A DNA stretch of 64,000 nt from Acidisoma sp965199065 (GCF_965199065.1 NZ_CBDAQN010000003.1:434001-498000), one strand, 5' to 3'. Shown: positions 17,137 through 26,642, counted from the first letter of the stretch. A program made the numbers and translations. The notes: generated by a model not told the origin, from the sequence alone.

Positions 17137-18090
17137 CTAACGCGGATAGAACAGGATCTGCCGCTTGAGTGCGAATTCATTGGCCTTCGCATGCACCAGA
17201 AAAGTGGTGGCAAACACCAGATCAAGGGCACGGCGCAGCAATGCGGTTGGGCGGAATGAACGGGTCGACCCGTCAAGCACGATCAGCCCGTAACCCTCCG
17301 CCTCTTTCATGACCGATACCACGTGGCTCCGGGCGACCGCGAAGTCTCGAGCGAGTGCCGAGGTCGCCGCCGATGTCCCATGCGCTTCGGCCACGTAGAT
17401 GGCGTACAGCATCACCAGGGCATTGGCACGCTCGGCAAGTGCGCTGAGGCCCGGGTCGTTCCTCGTCTCCTTCATTCCCGAGCGATAAAGCGTCAGATGT
17501 CCGTGAAGGAAGTTGGCCAGGAAGGACGGCTCCGCAAGGGCTCCGATGACTGGCCGCATCTCGGGACTAACCAGCGTCTGCGCCTGAAGCTGCGAACGGA
17601 CACGCTCTCGATAAAACGTAATGAACGGTCCGGTCGGCGCAAGCTTCCGCAAGCGCAAGTCTGCCGCGGGGATAGGCGTGAGGAAATGGCCGGAGAGTAG
17701 GACACCCGCTAACGCCGTTACCCGGTTGGGGCTCCCAAACCCGTATCTCTTTACTTCCTTCCGAAGGTCCGTCAGCGCGAAGCCTGCCCCGCCACTGGAA
17801 AGATGAAGATCCAGCATGGTCAACGCGCCGTTGAACTGCCCGCGGTCATTGATGACCCGGTTGAGGACCCAGTTGCCGCGTTGCTGGTCAACCAGTGCCA
17901 CGGCGTGGGCGAGTGTCGCGGTGCTGAAGTTCTTCTGCTCCGTTAATGCAACGACCGCGTCGCTTCTGATCGTCCAGAAGCCGGCGTCCTCGATCGATTG
18001 GCATTCACCTGGAACTCTACCGACCTTACTTGGCCGGCAAGCTGTCGCTGCCTTTCCTTCTCTCCATTCTGCAAGCCCGAGCAGTTCCAA
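17137..18090 (-). CDS. Putative winged-helix regulator, unknown family
   Basis: A 317-residue protein without signal peptide or membrane helices. The only clear motif is a winged-helix-like stretch near residues 245-275 (SALARDFAVARSHVVSVMKE), followed by a wing (GYGLIVLDGSTRSF) and a basic tail. The first 230 residues are predicted mostly helical and match no family I know. A TTG start at 18090 is preferred because GAGGAG lies 8 bases upstream. The gene is divergent from the Hint-domain gene, with an inverted repeat between, so it may control that gene or itself. The DNA-binding call is moderate; function beyond it is unknown. Confidence 0.6.
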   Translation of the reverse strand: MELLGLAEWREGKAATACRPSKVGRVPGECQSIEDAGFWTIRSDAVVALTEQKNFSTATLAHAVALVDQQRGNWVLNRVINDRGQFNGALTMLDLHLSSGGAGFALTDLRKEVKRYGFGSPNRVTALAGVLLSGHFLTPIPAADLRLRKLAPTGPFITFYRERVRSQLQAQTLVSPEMRPVIGALAEPSFLANFLHGHLTLYRSGMKETRNDPGLSALAERANALVMLYAIYVAEAHGTSAATSALARDFAVARSHVVSVMKEAEGYGLIVLDGSTRSFRPTALLRRALDLVFATTFLVHAKANEFALKRQILFYPR

Positions 18091-18179
18091 GATGCCACTC
18101 CTCGTTACGTTAGACCTCCATCAGACCACTGCAACCAAAATTAGACATTGTGCTCATACCGTAACCATGAGATTAGGGT

Positions 18180-18200
18180 TTACGCAAGAACTTAGCGTAA
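18180..18200. promoter_or_regulatory. Inverted repeat between divergent genes
   Basis: TTACGC and GCGTAA are separated by 9 bases in the gap between the putative winged-helix regulator and the Hint-domain gene. Arms of 6 with a spacer of 9 place the centres about 1.5 helical turns apart. The position fits an operator for the regulator itself. Confidence 0.45.
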
Positions 18201-18358
18201 CGAATAGCCTTGCTATCTCGCGATGATGTAGACCAATGCTGATGCTTTCACGAGATAACGTTCAAAACGAAGCCTGGAACGCGTTGCATTGTATCGAGGG
18301 ATCGTAATCCCTTGGGTACTAATCCCCCTGATGTTGTTAACCGATAAGGATCGTTTTT

Positions 18359-20089
18359 GTGACAGCTACAACCACGACTGTGTCAAGCGGCTACACCCTC
18401 TCGGGAAAAGACGTGGTCGGCAGCAGCTCGATCGTCATCCTTTCGGGAGGCTCCGGGATCGATCTCTCTGCAGCCTATCGCATCCCAGGCGGAACCATCT
18501 CCGTCTACGGACATGACACCAGCGCTACTATCTTCTACGATGGCGAAGAGGCGGTGTTGTCCGGTGGCACTGCGACCGCGACCACGTTAAGCAATTCGGG
18601 CGCGGAGCAAGTTGTCGGCGCTGGTGGGGTTGTATCCAAAACTGATGACTCAGGCGCCCAGTTCCTAAATTCCGGCGCCTCATCCATTGAGACGGAAGTA
18701 CGTGCCGGGGCGGGCGAGGTGGTTTCCGCAGGAGCAGTCGCACGCGATACGGAGGTTCTCAGCGGCGGGTTCGTGGTCGTACTGCCAGGTGGCATACTGG
18801 ACCCCCCAGCGGTCCAAGCCGGCTCCGTCGTGATGTCGACCGGTATCGCGCTCTACGACCCTCTTTCTGGATTCACGTCCGATACCAAGGCGGAAGCCAC
18901 GGGACTGACGGTTGGCGGAGGCGCTATCGAGTACGTCCTCAAGGGCGGGGACGCAACCAAGACGATCGTGTCGGCCGGCGGCAGCCAGCGGGTTTTCTCA
19001 GGGGGCACCGCTGCCAATACGACCGTCAAAATGGGCGGTATTGAAACAATTAATTCGGGAGCTGAGTCGACAAAGACTTTTGTCGACTCAGGTGGCACGG
19101 AAACCGTCGTGGCCGGAGGCTCGGCCGTCAGCACCACCATCGCGACAGGCGGCGTAGAGTTCGTGTCGGGCGGCGTCACTGCTCACACTCTCGTTTCAGG
19201 GGGCACTCTGGAACTGGCGGGGGGAGCCGTCGCCACTTCCGGCATCGATCTGGCCAAAACCGGCAGCATTATCGACATCGTGGATAGTCACTCGGTGCCA
19301 ACGACGCTCATCAGCGGCTTCGTTGGCGGAGATAGTTTCGATTTCGGCTTTCTGACCTCCGCCGCGGGCGATAAATATACCGTGGCAGGGGACATCGTGA
19401 CCGTTTCGGCCGGCGGTCACACCTACGCCCTTGACATAGCCAACGCGGTTGCCGGCGGTTACAAGCTGAATGCCGCATCCGACGGGAGCCTTGTGCTCGC
19501 AGTCTGCTATTTTCCCGGGACGTTGATCCGCACACCGTCCGGAGACGTACCCGTGGAGAAACTCGCCATCGGCGACGATGTCGTGACCTTCGCTGGAGCT
19601 ACGATGTCTATCCGGTGGATCGGGCGCAACACCGTCTCGACCCGTTTCGCCGACCCGCTGCGGGTGCTACCGATCCGTATACGGGCAGGCGCCCTGGGCG
19701 ATAACCAGCCCGAACGCGATCTGCTTGTCTCACCCGAGCACGCGGTGCTGGTTGACGATATCCTGGTGCAAGCAGCGGCTCTGGTGAATGGCGTGTCGAT
19801 CATACGGGAGCGGAACGTTCCTGAAGTCTTCACCTACTACCATGTGGAACTCATCGAGCACGCGCTGATCCTTGCCGAGGGCCTGCCTGCCGAGAGCTTT
19901 GTCGACAACATTCACCGCATGGCGTTCGACAACTGGCACGAACATGAGGCGCTCTACGGTGAAAGCCCCATCAGGGAGATGCAGTTCCCCCGCGCTCAGT
20001 CGTATCGGCAGGTGCCGATCGAGATTCAGAAACGCGTCGTGGAGCGCGGTGAAATGCTATTTGGGGAGGCTTCACAGCAGGTCGCCTGA
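18359..20089 (+). CDS. Hint-domain protein with AIDA-type repeats
   Basis: A 576-residue surface-type protein. Residues about 15-330 are strand-loop-strand repeats of the AIDA passenger kind, with recurring SGGTATxTTLSNSG-like units rich in Gly, Ser, Thr and Val. From Cys383 (CYFPGTLIRTPSG) a Hint_2 domain follows: VEKLAIGDDVVT, a SPEHAVLVDD strand and a VQAAALVNG turn. Hint_2 proteins keep the catalytic Cys but lack the terminal His-Asn of inteins, so cleavage or ester transfer rather than splicing is expected. There is no beta-barrel or classical signal peptide; export would need a type I or other route not seen here. GTG at 18359 has AAGGA 8 bases upstream. A glycosyltransferase follows 131 bases later. 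Confidence 0.88.
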   Translation: MTATTTTVSSGYTLSGKDVVGSSSIVILSGGSGIDLSAAYRIPGGTISVYGHDTSATIFYDGEEAVLSGGTATATTLSNSGAEQVVGAGGVVSKTDDSGAQFLNSGASSIETEVRAGAGEVVSAGAVARDTEVLSGGFVVVLPGGILDPPAVQAGSVVMSTGIALYDPLSGFTSDTKAEATGLTVGGGAIEYVLKGGDATKTIVSAGGSQRVFSGGTAANTTVKMGGIETINSGAESTKTFVDSGGTETVVAGGSAVSTTIATGGVEFVSGGVTAHTLVSGGTLELAGGAVATSGIDLAKTGSIIDIVDSHSVPTTLISGFVGGDSFDFGFLTSAAGDKYTVAGDIVTVSAGGHTYALDIANAVAGGYKLNAASDGSLVLAVCYFPGTLIRTPSGDVPVEKLAIGDDVVTFAGATMSIRWIGRNTVSTRFADPLRVLPIRIRAGALGDNQPERDLLVSPEHAVLVDDILVQAAALVNGVSIIRERNVPEVFTYYHVELIEHALILAEGLPAESFVDNIHRMAFDNWHEHEALYGESPIREMQFPRAQSYRQVPIEIQKRVVERGEMLFGEASQQVA

Positions 20090-20220
20090 TCGCCGACTGT
20101 CGACCGGCAAGACTATTGCGCCAGCGACCTTCCTCGTTGCTACGCTTGGCGCAGTCTTCCGAAGTGGATCGGTCGGAGCGCCATCAACTCTCTTGCCGCA
20201 TTTAGAAGAAGCGTTTTCGG

Positions 20221-22872
20221 ATGCTGAACCGGCTGCAGTCGCTTCAAGCCCAAGGCAAGCTTGAAAGCAGCCGGGACAATTTCAAGCGCATCCTTCAGAG
20301 TGCGCCACAACACCTTCATGCGCTCATTGGCCTTTGCTATTGCGCCAGCCTGGAAGGCGACCAGGAAGGTGCTCTTCGATCCATCGGCGCGGCAATTGCG
20401 GCCGGGCCGACCGATGAGGCAGGCACCATCGCCTGCAGCGAAGCCTTGTGGCATCTGGGAAAACTGGGGGATGCGCGAGATCTCCTGGCCGCGAGCCCCA
20501 AGACTCTCCTCCTGCAGATTAAGTTGGGGGAGTTGGATGAGAGGCAGGGGCACTATCAGCTTGCACTTGCCTGCTATGAGGCCGCGCATGAGCTTGACGC
20601 CAAAGCCGATCTACCGCTCCAGAAGCTAATCAGCCTCCATCGCCGCCAAGGGGCTTTTGCCACTGCCTTCGCCCTGGTCGACCGCTTTGCCGGCATCGAC
20701 AAGCAGCACCAGGCTCTGGCCTGGCATTTCAAAGCACAGATACATAGTGCAGCCGGAGAGAGGGAGGCCGCGATAGAGGCGTTGCGGACCGGGGTTGATC
20801 TTCCGCCACATGCCCATTCGGAAGCCTGCGCCGCTGATCTCGCACGGGAGTTAAGGCAGCTCCGCAGGCTGGACGAAGCCCGTGCCGTTCTTCTCGACCG
20901 CCCTGCCACCTACACGCTTCTTCTAGTGCTGAGCGATCTTGAGCTGTCATGTCGGGATCACGCCGCGGCGCTCCGTTACGCTGCCGCCGCGCGGGCTCAG
21001 GAACCGCGAAAACCCGACGCTCTTCGGCGTATGGTGCAGATCGAGGTTGATCGGCGCGACTTCGCGGCGGCCCATGCCGCTGCGGATCAACTGGGCGCCA
21101 TAGGACCGGAGCATAAGGTCGCTGCCCTACGCTGCCATGTCGACACCTTCAAGGCCGCCGGGGAGGAGCAGGAATGCCTATCGGTGCTACAGGAGTTGGC
21201 AGTGCTCCAGCCGGCGGATGTCGGCATCTTGACCATGCTCTCGCGGCATTACCGCGCAACCGGTAACGGCGCAGCCGCTCGGAGAACGCTTGAAACCGCT
21301 CTCACGCGCAGACCCGACGATGTTGCCGTTTTAACCGAAGCCGGAGAACAGGCTAACGCGCTGGAAGACAGAGAAACTGCACTAGGCCATTTCCAGCGTG
21401 TTCAGGCGCTCGCCCCAGATCACGCCGGGCATCACCTTCGTGTAATGCAGCTTCTCTATGACCTTGGTGAGACAGAGGAAGCGCACCGTCTTTATCAGGC
21501 TACGGAATCTCGTTTCAGCCGCACCGCGGACGTCTGGGGTGCGCGTATCCGTATCCTGCGGGAAACGGGCGAGCTTCATCAGGCGCTCGCAGAGGCTCGG
21601 CAGGCGCACAATGCCTACCCCGCGCATTTCGGTCGTTGGGCAGACTGCTTCGACCTGGAGTTCAAACTCTCATCAATCGATGTCGTGCTGAAATGCCTTG
21701 ATCAGGCACCGGTGCAGACCTGCCACGAGGAGGTGAGACATCTGGCTGCGAAGGCACGTCTCGCGTTGCGCATCTATGACGAGAAACAGGGGATCATGCT
21801 TTTGGAGCAGGCGCTGCGTCTGCTGCCCAATGACAGGGGCGTTCTCAACACTCTGTTCTCGCAGCACGTCAAGACGCTCGATATCGACAAGGCAGTGGCT
21901 TGCCACGTGCTGATAACAGCCCTCGATAAACCGGCTCGGCAGATCCGTGGAACCACAACAAACGCTTCGCAGTCGCACGAAGGGCAGATGTTGAACGATC
22001 TTCTGATCGACCGCCGCGCGTTGACCGAACTCATGGCACTCAAGGCCCTCGATCCCATCCACCGCATTTCAGCGCTGCTTTCGCTTGCGAAAAAGCGGCC
22101 TGATCACATCCCTACTGCTGCCATGATTCTTGTAGCCTTGCGCGAGGAAGGCTTTTTCAATGCGCCGGTCGGAGCGGGTCCGGCTGTCAAGCAGACAACG
22201 AACATCCCCAGGATCATCGGCCAATTCTGGGATGCCATCATCCCGCCCCCTGACCTGTCGGACCTCAGCAAGACCTGGCGTGACGGAAACCCAGGTTACC
22301 GCCACATGCTGTTCAATGAAGAGAGTGCACGGGATTATCTGGCGGCCCATTTTCCAGCAGCCGTCGTCAAGGCCTACCTCCACTGCACGGACGCCACGAC
22401 TAAAGCCGACCTGTTCCGGCTTGCGTTCCTCGACCATGACGGCGGGGTCTGGGTTGATATGGATGACCGCTGCATCCGACCCTTGTCCGAGATTATTCCC
22501 GACGAGGCAGAAGCCTTCTTCTGGCAGGAAAACACCGGACATTTATGCAACAACTTGATGGCTGCGAAAGCTGGTCATCCGATTCTGCGGCGGGCACTTG
22601 TCGCCGCCGTGAACGCGATCAATCGCGGCGACCGAGACAAGGTCTGGATGTTAACCGGACCGGGCCTGCTCAGCCGGGCCTTCGTCGCGGATATGGCGGA
22701 AGCCGGTGATGGCTGGCGTGAATATCTCAACCGGATCCATGTGCTGGACGAATTCTCGATCTGGTCGCACGTCGCGATCCATTGTCGAACTTCTCACAAG
22801 AGGCTCGGAAAACATTGGTTGAAAACAGCATATGCCGGGTCTCAGAGCCGGCCAGAGAGGCTAAGCGCGTAG
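20221..22872 (+). CDS. TPR-repeat glycosyltransferase (GT32-like)
   Basis: An 883-residue protein. Residues about 5-620 are tandem helical repeats of the TPR kind (for example LASLEGDQEGALRSIGAAI-like units). Residues about 655-870 form a glycosyltransferase domain of the DXD sugar-binding (Gly_transf_sug, GT32-like) family: PRIIGQFWDAIIPPP, then TTKADLFRLAFL and the metal-binding GGVWVDMDDR near residue 745. TPR-fused transferases in other systems modify protein acceptors, as OGT does. It lies just after the AIDA-repeat/Hint gene on the same strand, so that protein is the obvious candidate acceptor; AIDA-family adhesins are known to be glycosylated by partner transferases. Acceptor and sugar are not shown by the sequence. 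Confidence 0.88.
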   Translation: MLNRLQSLQAQGKLESSRDNFKRILQSAPQHLHALIGLCYCASLEGDQEGALRSIGAAIAAGPTDEAGTIACSEALWHLGKLGDARDLLAASPKTLLLQIKLGELDERQGHYQLALACYEAAHELDAKADLPLQKLISLHRRQGAFATAFALVDRFAGIDKQHQALAWHFKAQIHSAAGEREAAIEALRTGVDLPPHAHSEACAADLARELRQLRRLDEARAVLLDRPATYTLLLVLSDLELSCRDHAAALRYAAAARAQEPRKPDALRRMVQIEVDRRDFAAAHAAADQLGAIGPEHKVAALRCHVDTFKAAGEEQECLSVLQELAVLQPADVGILTMLSRHYRATGNGAAARRTLETALTRRPDDVAVLTEAGEQANALEDRETALGHFQRVQALAPDHAGHHLRVMQLLYDLGETEEAHRLYQATESRFSRTADVWGARIRILRETGELHQALAEARQAHNAYPAHFGRWADCFDLEFKLSSIDVVLKCLDQAPVQTCHEEVRHLAAKARLALRIYDEKQGIMLLEQALRLLPNDRGVLNTLFSQHVKTLDIDKAVACHVLITALDKPARQIRGTTTNASQSHEGQMLNDLLIDRRALTELMALKALDPIHRISALLSLAKKRPDHIPTAAMILVALREEGFFNAPVGAGPAVKQTTNIPRIIGQFWDAIIPPPDLSDLSKTWRDGNPGYRHMLFNEESARDYLAAHFPAAVVKAYLHCTDATTKADLFRLAFLDHDGGVWVDMDDRCIRPLSEIIPDEAEAFFWQENTGHLCNNLMAAKAGHPILRRALVAAVNAINRGDRDKVWMLTGPGLLSRAFVADMAEAGDGWREYLNRIHVLDEFSIWSHVAIHCRTSHKRLGKHWLKTAYAGSQSRPERLSA

Positions 22873-22947
22873 GGTCTCGCGCTGCGTTGAACCACTTGTG
22901 CGAAATCCGGTTCGCCGACCAGGCCGAGCTTCGTCGCGTGGGCCAGA

Positions 22948-24027
22948 TCAGACCGGGCCCTCGCCCGCCCATTCCCGCCATAGCAGAATGAGCGCCGCCA
23001 TGATTGCGGGGCCGATGAACAGACCCAGCAGCCCCCAGACCTCGACGCCGCCGAGGATGCCCAGCAACACCCAGAGGAACGGCAGCCGGGTGGCGCCCCC
23101 GATCAGCACCGGACGGATGAAATGGTCGGCTACGAACATCACGATCATGCCGGTCACGAAGACGATGATCGCCCAGATGATCGAACCCTGCGCCAGCAGC
23201 AGCAAAGCCGCGATCGAGAACATGATCGAACCCGCGAAGGGCACCATGGCGGCGACCGCCGTCAGCAGGCCGAGCACGGTTGCCTGAGGCACCCCGGCCA
23301 CCGCGTATACGATGCCGAGGAGCACGCCCTCGCCCAGCCCCACCAGCACGAGGCCGTTCACCGTGCCATGCACCGAGGCGATGATCTGCCGCCCGATCCG
23401 CTCGCCACCAAGCCCGAAGGCGCGAGTGGCAACCCGCCGCGTCTGCCGGGTGAGGCTGTGCCCCTCCTTGAACAGGAAGAACAACGTGAGAAGGGTGAAG
23501 ACGAAGTCCGTCAGCCGCCGGATCACCTGCTCGCCGACCAGCTGCCCGACATGCGCGACATGGCCGCGCGTGGCCTGCTGCACGAGTTTCTGTGCATTGG
23601 CAGGCGTGCCGAGATTCTGCTGCCACCAGTGGTCGAGCTGGGCCTGGCCAAACGGCAGGTGTTCGAGCGCCGCTGGCTCCGCGATGCCGTTGGCCCGCAC
23701 ATCCTGCAGCCAGTCCTGGGCCTTGTCGGCCTGGCTTGCGAGCTGAACGCCGACAACGCCGAGCGGCAGGATGAACAGAAAGGCAACGCCGAGGGTGAAG
23801 ACGCTCGGCATGAGGATGTTGTGCCGGCCCGGCGGGAAGCGGGCGACGGCCTTTTCGTAAAGCGGCCATAGGGCAATGGCAAAGATGCCGGCCCAGGCGA
23901 GCGCGTCGAGAAAGTTCTTGAGGGTAAGGAGGCCCAGCAACAGGAAGCCAAGAGCCAGAACACCGAAAGCAACGGTCTGCGCGCGTGTGGCGGGTGGAGC
24001 AGCGGGAGCGGTTGTCGGGAGCGTCAT
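22948..24027 (-). CDS. AI-2E family transporter
   Basis: A 359-residue membrane protein of the AI-2E (YhhQ/PerM) superfamily. It has about eight hydrophobic segments, with the conserved blocks GRQIIASVHGTVNGLV, VAAMVPFAGSIMF and FVADHFIRPVLIGG, and the family's usual length of about 350. Members include TqsA, which affects autoinducer-2 export, and Na+/H+ antiporters; the family call does not settle which. A longer frame overlaps it on the same strand, but its composition is unlike any protein and it is a frame artefact. Nearest upstream gene is the His-rich peptide at 24129. Confidence 0.9.
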   Translation of the reverse strand: MTLPTTAPAAPPATRAQTVAFGVLALGFLLLGLLTLKNFLDALAWAGIFAIALWPLYEKAVARFPPGRHNILMPSVFTLGVAFLFILPLGVVGVQLASQADKAQDWLQDVRANGIAEPAALEHLPFGQAQLDHWWQQNLGTPANAQKLVQQATRGHVAHVGQLVGEQVIRRLTDFVFTLLTLFFLFKEGHSLTRQTRRVATRAFGLGGERIGRQIIASVHGTVNGLVLVGLGEGVLLGIVYAVAGVPQATVLGLLTAVAAMVPFAGSIMFSIAALLLLAQGSIIWAIIVFVTGMIVMFVADHFIRPVLIGGATRLPFLWVLLGILGGVEVWGLLGLFIGPAIMAALILLWREWAGEGPV

Positions 24028-24090
24028 CGGCGCTATCTCCCACCCCGCCCGTCATTGTGCAACCGCCAGAAGCGTCACGGTAGCAGACGG

Positions 24091-24118
24091 GCGGCCACCG
24101 CTTGGTCGCGGTGGCCGC
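24091..24118 (-). terminator. Strong hairpin after the His-rich peptide gene
   Basis: Arms GCGGCCACCGC and GCGGTGGCCGC pair perfectly over 11 bases with a 6-base loop, between the stop of the His-rich gene (24129) and the start of the AI-2E transporter (24027). No T-run follows. It probably ends or attenuates the short transcript. Confidence 0.55.
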
Positions 24119-24128
24119 GGACTACTGC

Positions 24129-24305
24129 TCAGTTGTAGCCGTAGTAGCCATGCGGGTGAGCGTGATCATGGACCCAATGCCGGTGATGATAGTGGTGCCC
24201 GTGATAGTAGTACTGCGCCTGCGCGGAGGCGATGCCACCGAATGACGCGGCCGCCAAAGCAATCGCCATGACGATACCGCGCGCTGACCGAAGCCTCAAC
24301 ATCAT
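24129..24305 (-). CDS. Short His-rich secreted peptide
   Basis: A 58-codon gene. Two ATGs stand together (24305 and 24302) 8 bases after a GAGGAG ribosome site. The product begins with a signal peptide (RGIVMAIALAAASFGGIASA, cut near residue 28-30). The mature 28 residues hold 10 histidines with Tyr and Trp (QYYYHGHHYHHRHW at its start, GYYGYN at its end). Such peptides are expected in the periplasm or outside and could bind Zn, Ni or Cu. I know of no named family for it, though short His-rich exported peptides with HxH runs are frequent in this order. A strong hairpin follows. Confidence 0.75.
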   Translation of the reverse strand: MMLRLRSARGIVMAIALAAASFGGIASAQAQYYYHGHHYHHRHWVHDHAHPHGYYGYN

Positions 24306-24493
24306 GCTAGTGTCTCCTCTTAGACGGCCTGGGCCGCTTTGCTTCCACCGAGACCGGGATGATCTTCAGTTTGTTGAGAAATGAGCGACTTGCCGCCTGC
24401 GTCAAGATGGGGAGGCCAAAGCGTTACAAGGGTGTCACGGTTTGCCCTGAAATAGCCTCATCGGGGCTTCCGAAAGCCATTTCCGAAGCAGCG

Positions 24494-25168
24494 TCAGAGC
24501 AGCCCGGCGGCGATATTGACCGTCAGGGCCAGGATGACCGTGTTGAAGACAAAGCCGATGAAGCCGTGCAATGTAGCGAGGCGGCGGATCTTCCGGGACG
24601 TGATGTTCACGTCGGACACCTGGAAGGTCATCCCTAACACCATGCCGAAGTAAAAGAAGTCGAAGTAGTCGGGCTCCGGTTCCTTCGGGAAGTCGAGCCC
24701 TCCATCCATGCTGCCGCTACCGTCCGACACCGAGTAGTATTCGTGGGCATAGCGCAAGGCGAAGACCAGCTGCATGGTCAGCCATGAGACCAGCAATGTC
24801 GCGATGACCAAACCGAGATGAACGGCGCGGGCCTCGTGCTTCAAATTGGCGATGTCGCGAAATTCGATGACGATGGCGACGATGCTGGCGACGATGCCGG
24901 CGAGCGTCAGCGCGAACACGGTCCACTCGCCATCCTGCTGGGCCATCGCCCGCTTCGGCATGTCCCAGATCGGGGTGCGGATCATGGTGGCCGCCCAAAG
25001 CACGAGGAACACGGCCGCGCCCACATCCCAGCTCATAATGATGTGCGCCTGGCTGCCGGGAAGCACGAGCAGAGCCCGCACCGGGATCACAAGCGACGCG
25101 ATGATGCCGGCGAGAATGCCGATCAGCAGGTGGCTGCGGCTGGAGATGAACAGAGCGACTCGTTGCAT
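24494..25168 (-). CDS. DUF1345 membrane protein
   Basis: A 224-residue inner-membrane protein of the DUF1345 family. It has five hydrophobic segments, the FALRYAHEYYS motif after segment 4 and a PDYFDFFYFGMVLGMTFQVS stretch typical of the family before the last helix. Its biochemical role is not known. The start at 25168 lies in the usual family position with GAGGAC upstream; a longer frame to 25588 has an Arg/Pro-rich extension with no membrane features and overlaps the divergent epimerase gene. Gene order with that gene suggests a shared divergent promoter at about 25170-25320. Confidence 0.85.
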   Translation of the reverse strand: MQRVALFISSRSHLLIGILAGIIASLVIPVRALLVLPGSQAHIIMSWDVGAAVFLVLWAATMIRTPIWDMPKRAMAQQDGEWTVFALTLAGIVASIVAIVIEFRDIANLKHEARAVHLGLVIATLLVSWLTMQLVFALRYAHEYYSVSDGSGSMDGGLDFPKEPEPDYFDFFYFGMVLGMTFQVSDVNITSRKIRRLATLHGFIGFVFNTVILALTVNIAAGLL

Positions 25169-25322
25169 TGGAGGGTCCTCACGGGCGGCATGGGTTGGAG
25201 AGGCCACGCCTTGGCGTGAACGGCAAGCGGTGGCCTCGGCGCGGGGAGGTGCCTTGCCTGGCGCCGCCGGGTCTGCGACTGGAGCGTGGGAAACCGAGCG
25301 AGACAAAGAGGGAGAAGCGGAA

Positions 25323-26642
25323 ATGGCGCCAGCCACGAACCCGACCGCCAACGCGGGCAACGACGCCACCGTCTTGCCGGAGGAGGGCCTCGGCACACCC
25401 TGGACAACGCGCCCCTTCCATCGTCGATGGCTGGAGAACCGGGCCGAAGCCCTGTGGCGCCAGTTCCAGTTCACCTCGATCGATCCGGCGGGTGGTTTCT
25501 TCGACCTCGACAGCGCCGGCCAGCCTCGCCGGGACACCTCGGTGCGCGAGCTCGTCACCACCACCCGCGTCGTCCATTGTTTCGCCATCGCCCATATGCT
25601 GGGGCTTCCGGGGGCGGAGACAATCGTCCGTCACGGTCTGAATTCGCTATGGACGCTGCACCGCGACCCTGCCCACGGCGGCTACCGTTGGCAGGCCGGC
25701 ACCGGAGGCGAGCCCTCCAAGCAGGCCTATGGTCATGCCTTTGTACTGCTGGCGGCGGCTTCCGCCAAAATGGCGGGCTTCCCCGAGGCCGACCGCCTCC
25801 TCGGGGATGTGAGCGAGGTGTTGGAACGGCGTTTCTGGGAGAGCGAGCACGGTGCGAGCGCCGAGGAATTCGCCGAGGATTGGAGCCCGATCAGCGGCTA
25901 TCGCGGCCAGAATGCCAATATGCATCTGACCGAAGCCTTGATGGCGGCGTACGAGGCCACCGGCGACCGAACCTACCTCGACCGCGCGGAAAGCATCGCG
26001 AGCCTCGTCATCGGGCGTGTGGCGCGCGCCCATGGCTGGCACGTGATGGAGCATTTCAACGCGGCGTGGGAACCGGACCTCGACTATCGCGGCTCCGACA
26101 TGTTCCGCCCGTTCGGCACCACGCCGGGCCATGCGCTCGAATGGTCGCGGTTGCTGTCGCAGTTGCACGTGCTGGGTTCGGAGAGGCTGGCCTGGCTTTC
26201 CGAAGCCGCTTCAGGGCTGTTCCGGCAAGCCGTCACCGACGGCTGGGACCACACAGCCGGCGGCTTCTATTACACGCTCGACTACGCAAACGCTCCGCTC
26301 ATCCGCGACCGGCTCTGGTGGCCCTGCTGCGAGGCCATTGCCGCCGCTGCTTTCCTGGGCGCGAGAAGCGGCGACCCGTTCTACGAGGCGTGGTACCGGC
26401 GCGTGCTCAACTGGATGACCACGCATATGGCCGATGTGGCGCAGGGCGGCTGGCATCCGGAACTCGACGACAGCCTCACGCCCCGACCGCGCTTCTTCAA
26501 GGGCAAGCCGGATATCTACCACCTGCTGCAGAGCTTCCTGATACCGCTCTATCCGGCGGCAGGCAGCCTGGGCGAAATGGTGAGGCGAGCGGCAGGCGAT
26601 ACCTCTGCCGTCCAGGATTCAGTGGTCTTACCCGATCCTTAA
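25323..26642 (+). CDS. AGE-family sugar epimerase/isomerase
   Basis: A 439-residue protein of the N-acylglucosamine 2-epimerase (AGE/YihS/mannose isomerase) superfamily, an (alpha/alpha)6 barrel. Seen are HGLNSLWTLHRDPAHGGYRW, a YGHAFVLLAAAS helix, RGQNANMHLTEALM, FGTTPGHALEWSRLL and KGKPDIYHLLQ, which hold the histidine and glutamate residues of the catalytic centre in this family. Family reactions interconvert aldose/ketose or epimerise N-acylated sugars; the exact substrate is not fixed by these motifs. GGGAGAAG lies just upstream of the ATG. The frame is open 477 bases further upstream but that part overlaps the divergent DUF1345 gene. Confidence 0.9.
   Translation: MAPATNPTANAGNDATVLPEEGLGTPWTTRPFHRRWLENRAEALWRQFQFTSIDPAGGFFDLDSAGQPRRDTSVRELVTTTRVVHCFAIAHMLGLPGAETIVRHGLNSLWTLHRDPAHGGYRWQAGTGGEPSKQAYGHAFVLLAAASAKMAGFPEADRLLGDVSEVLERRFWESEHGASAEEFAEDWSPISGYRGQNANMHLTEALMAAYEATGDRTYLDRAESIASLVIGRVARAHGWHVMEHFNAAWEPDLDYRGSDMFRPFGTTPGHALEWSRLLSQLHVLGSERLAWLSEAASGLFRQAVTDGWDHTAGGFYYTLDYANAPLIRDRLWWPCCEAIAAAAFLGARSGDPFYEAWYRRVLNWMTTHMADVAQGGWHPELDDSLTPRPRFFKGKPDIYHLLQSFLIPLYPAAGSLGEMVRRAAGDTSAVQDSVVLPDP

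Noticed and set aside
22727..24055. A 442-codon minus-strand frame overlapping the AI-2E transporter.
   Set aside because: Its product is Arg/Gly/Ala-rich without membrane helices; the transporter is in another frame of the same strand.
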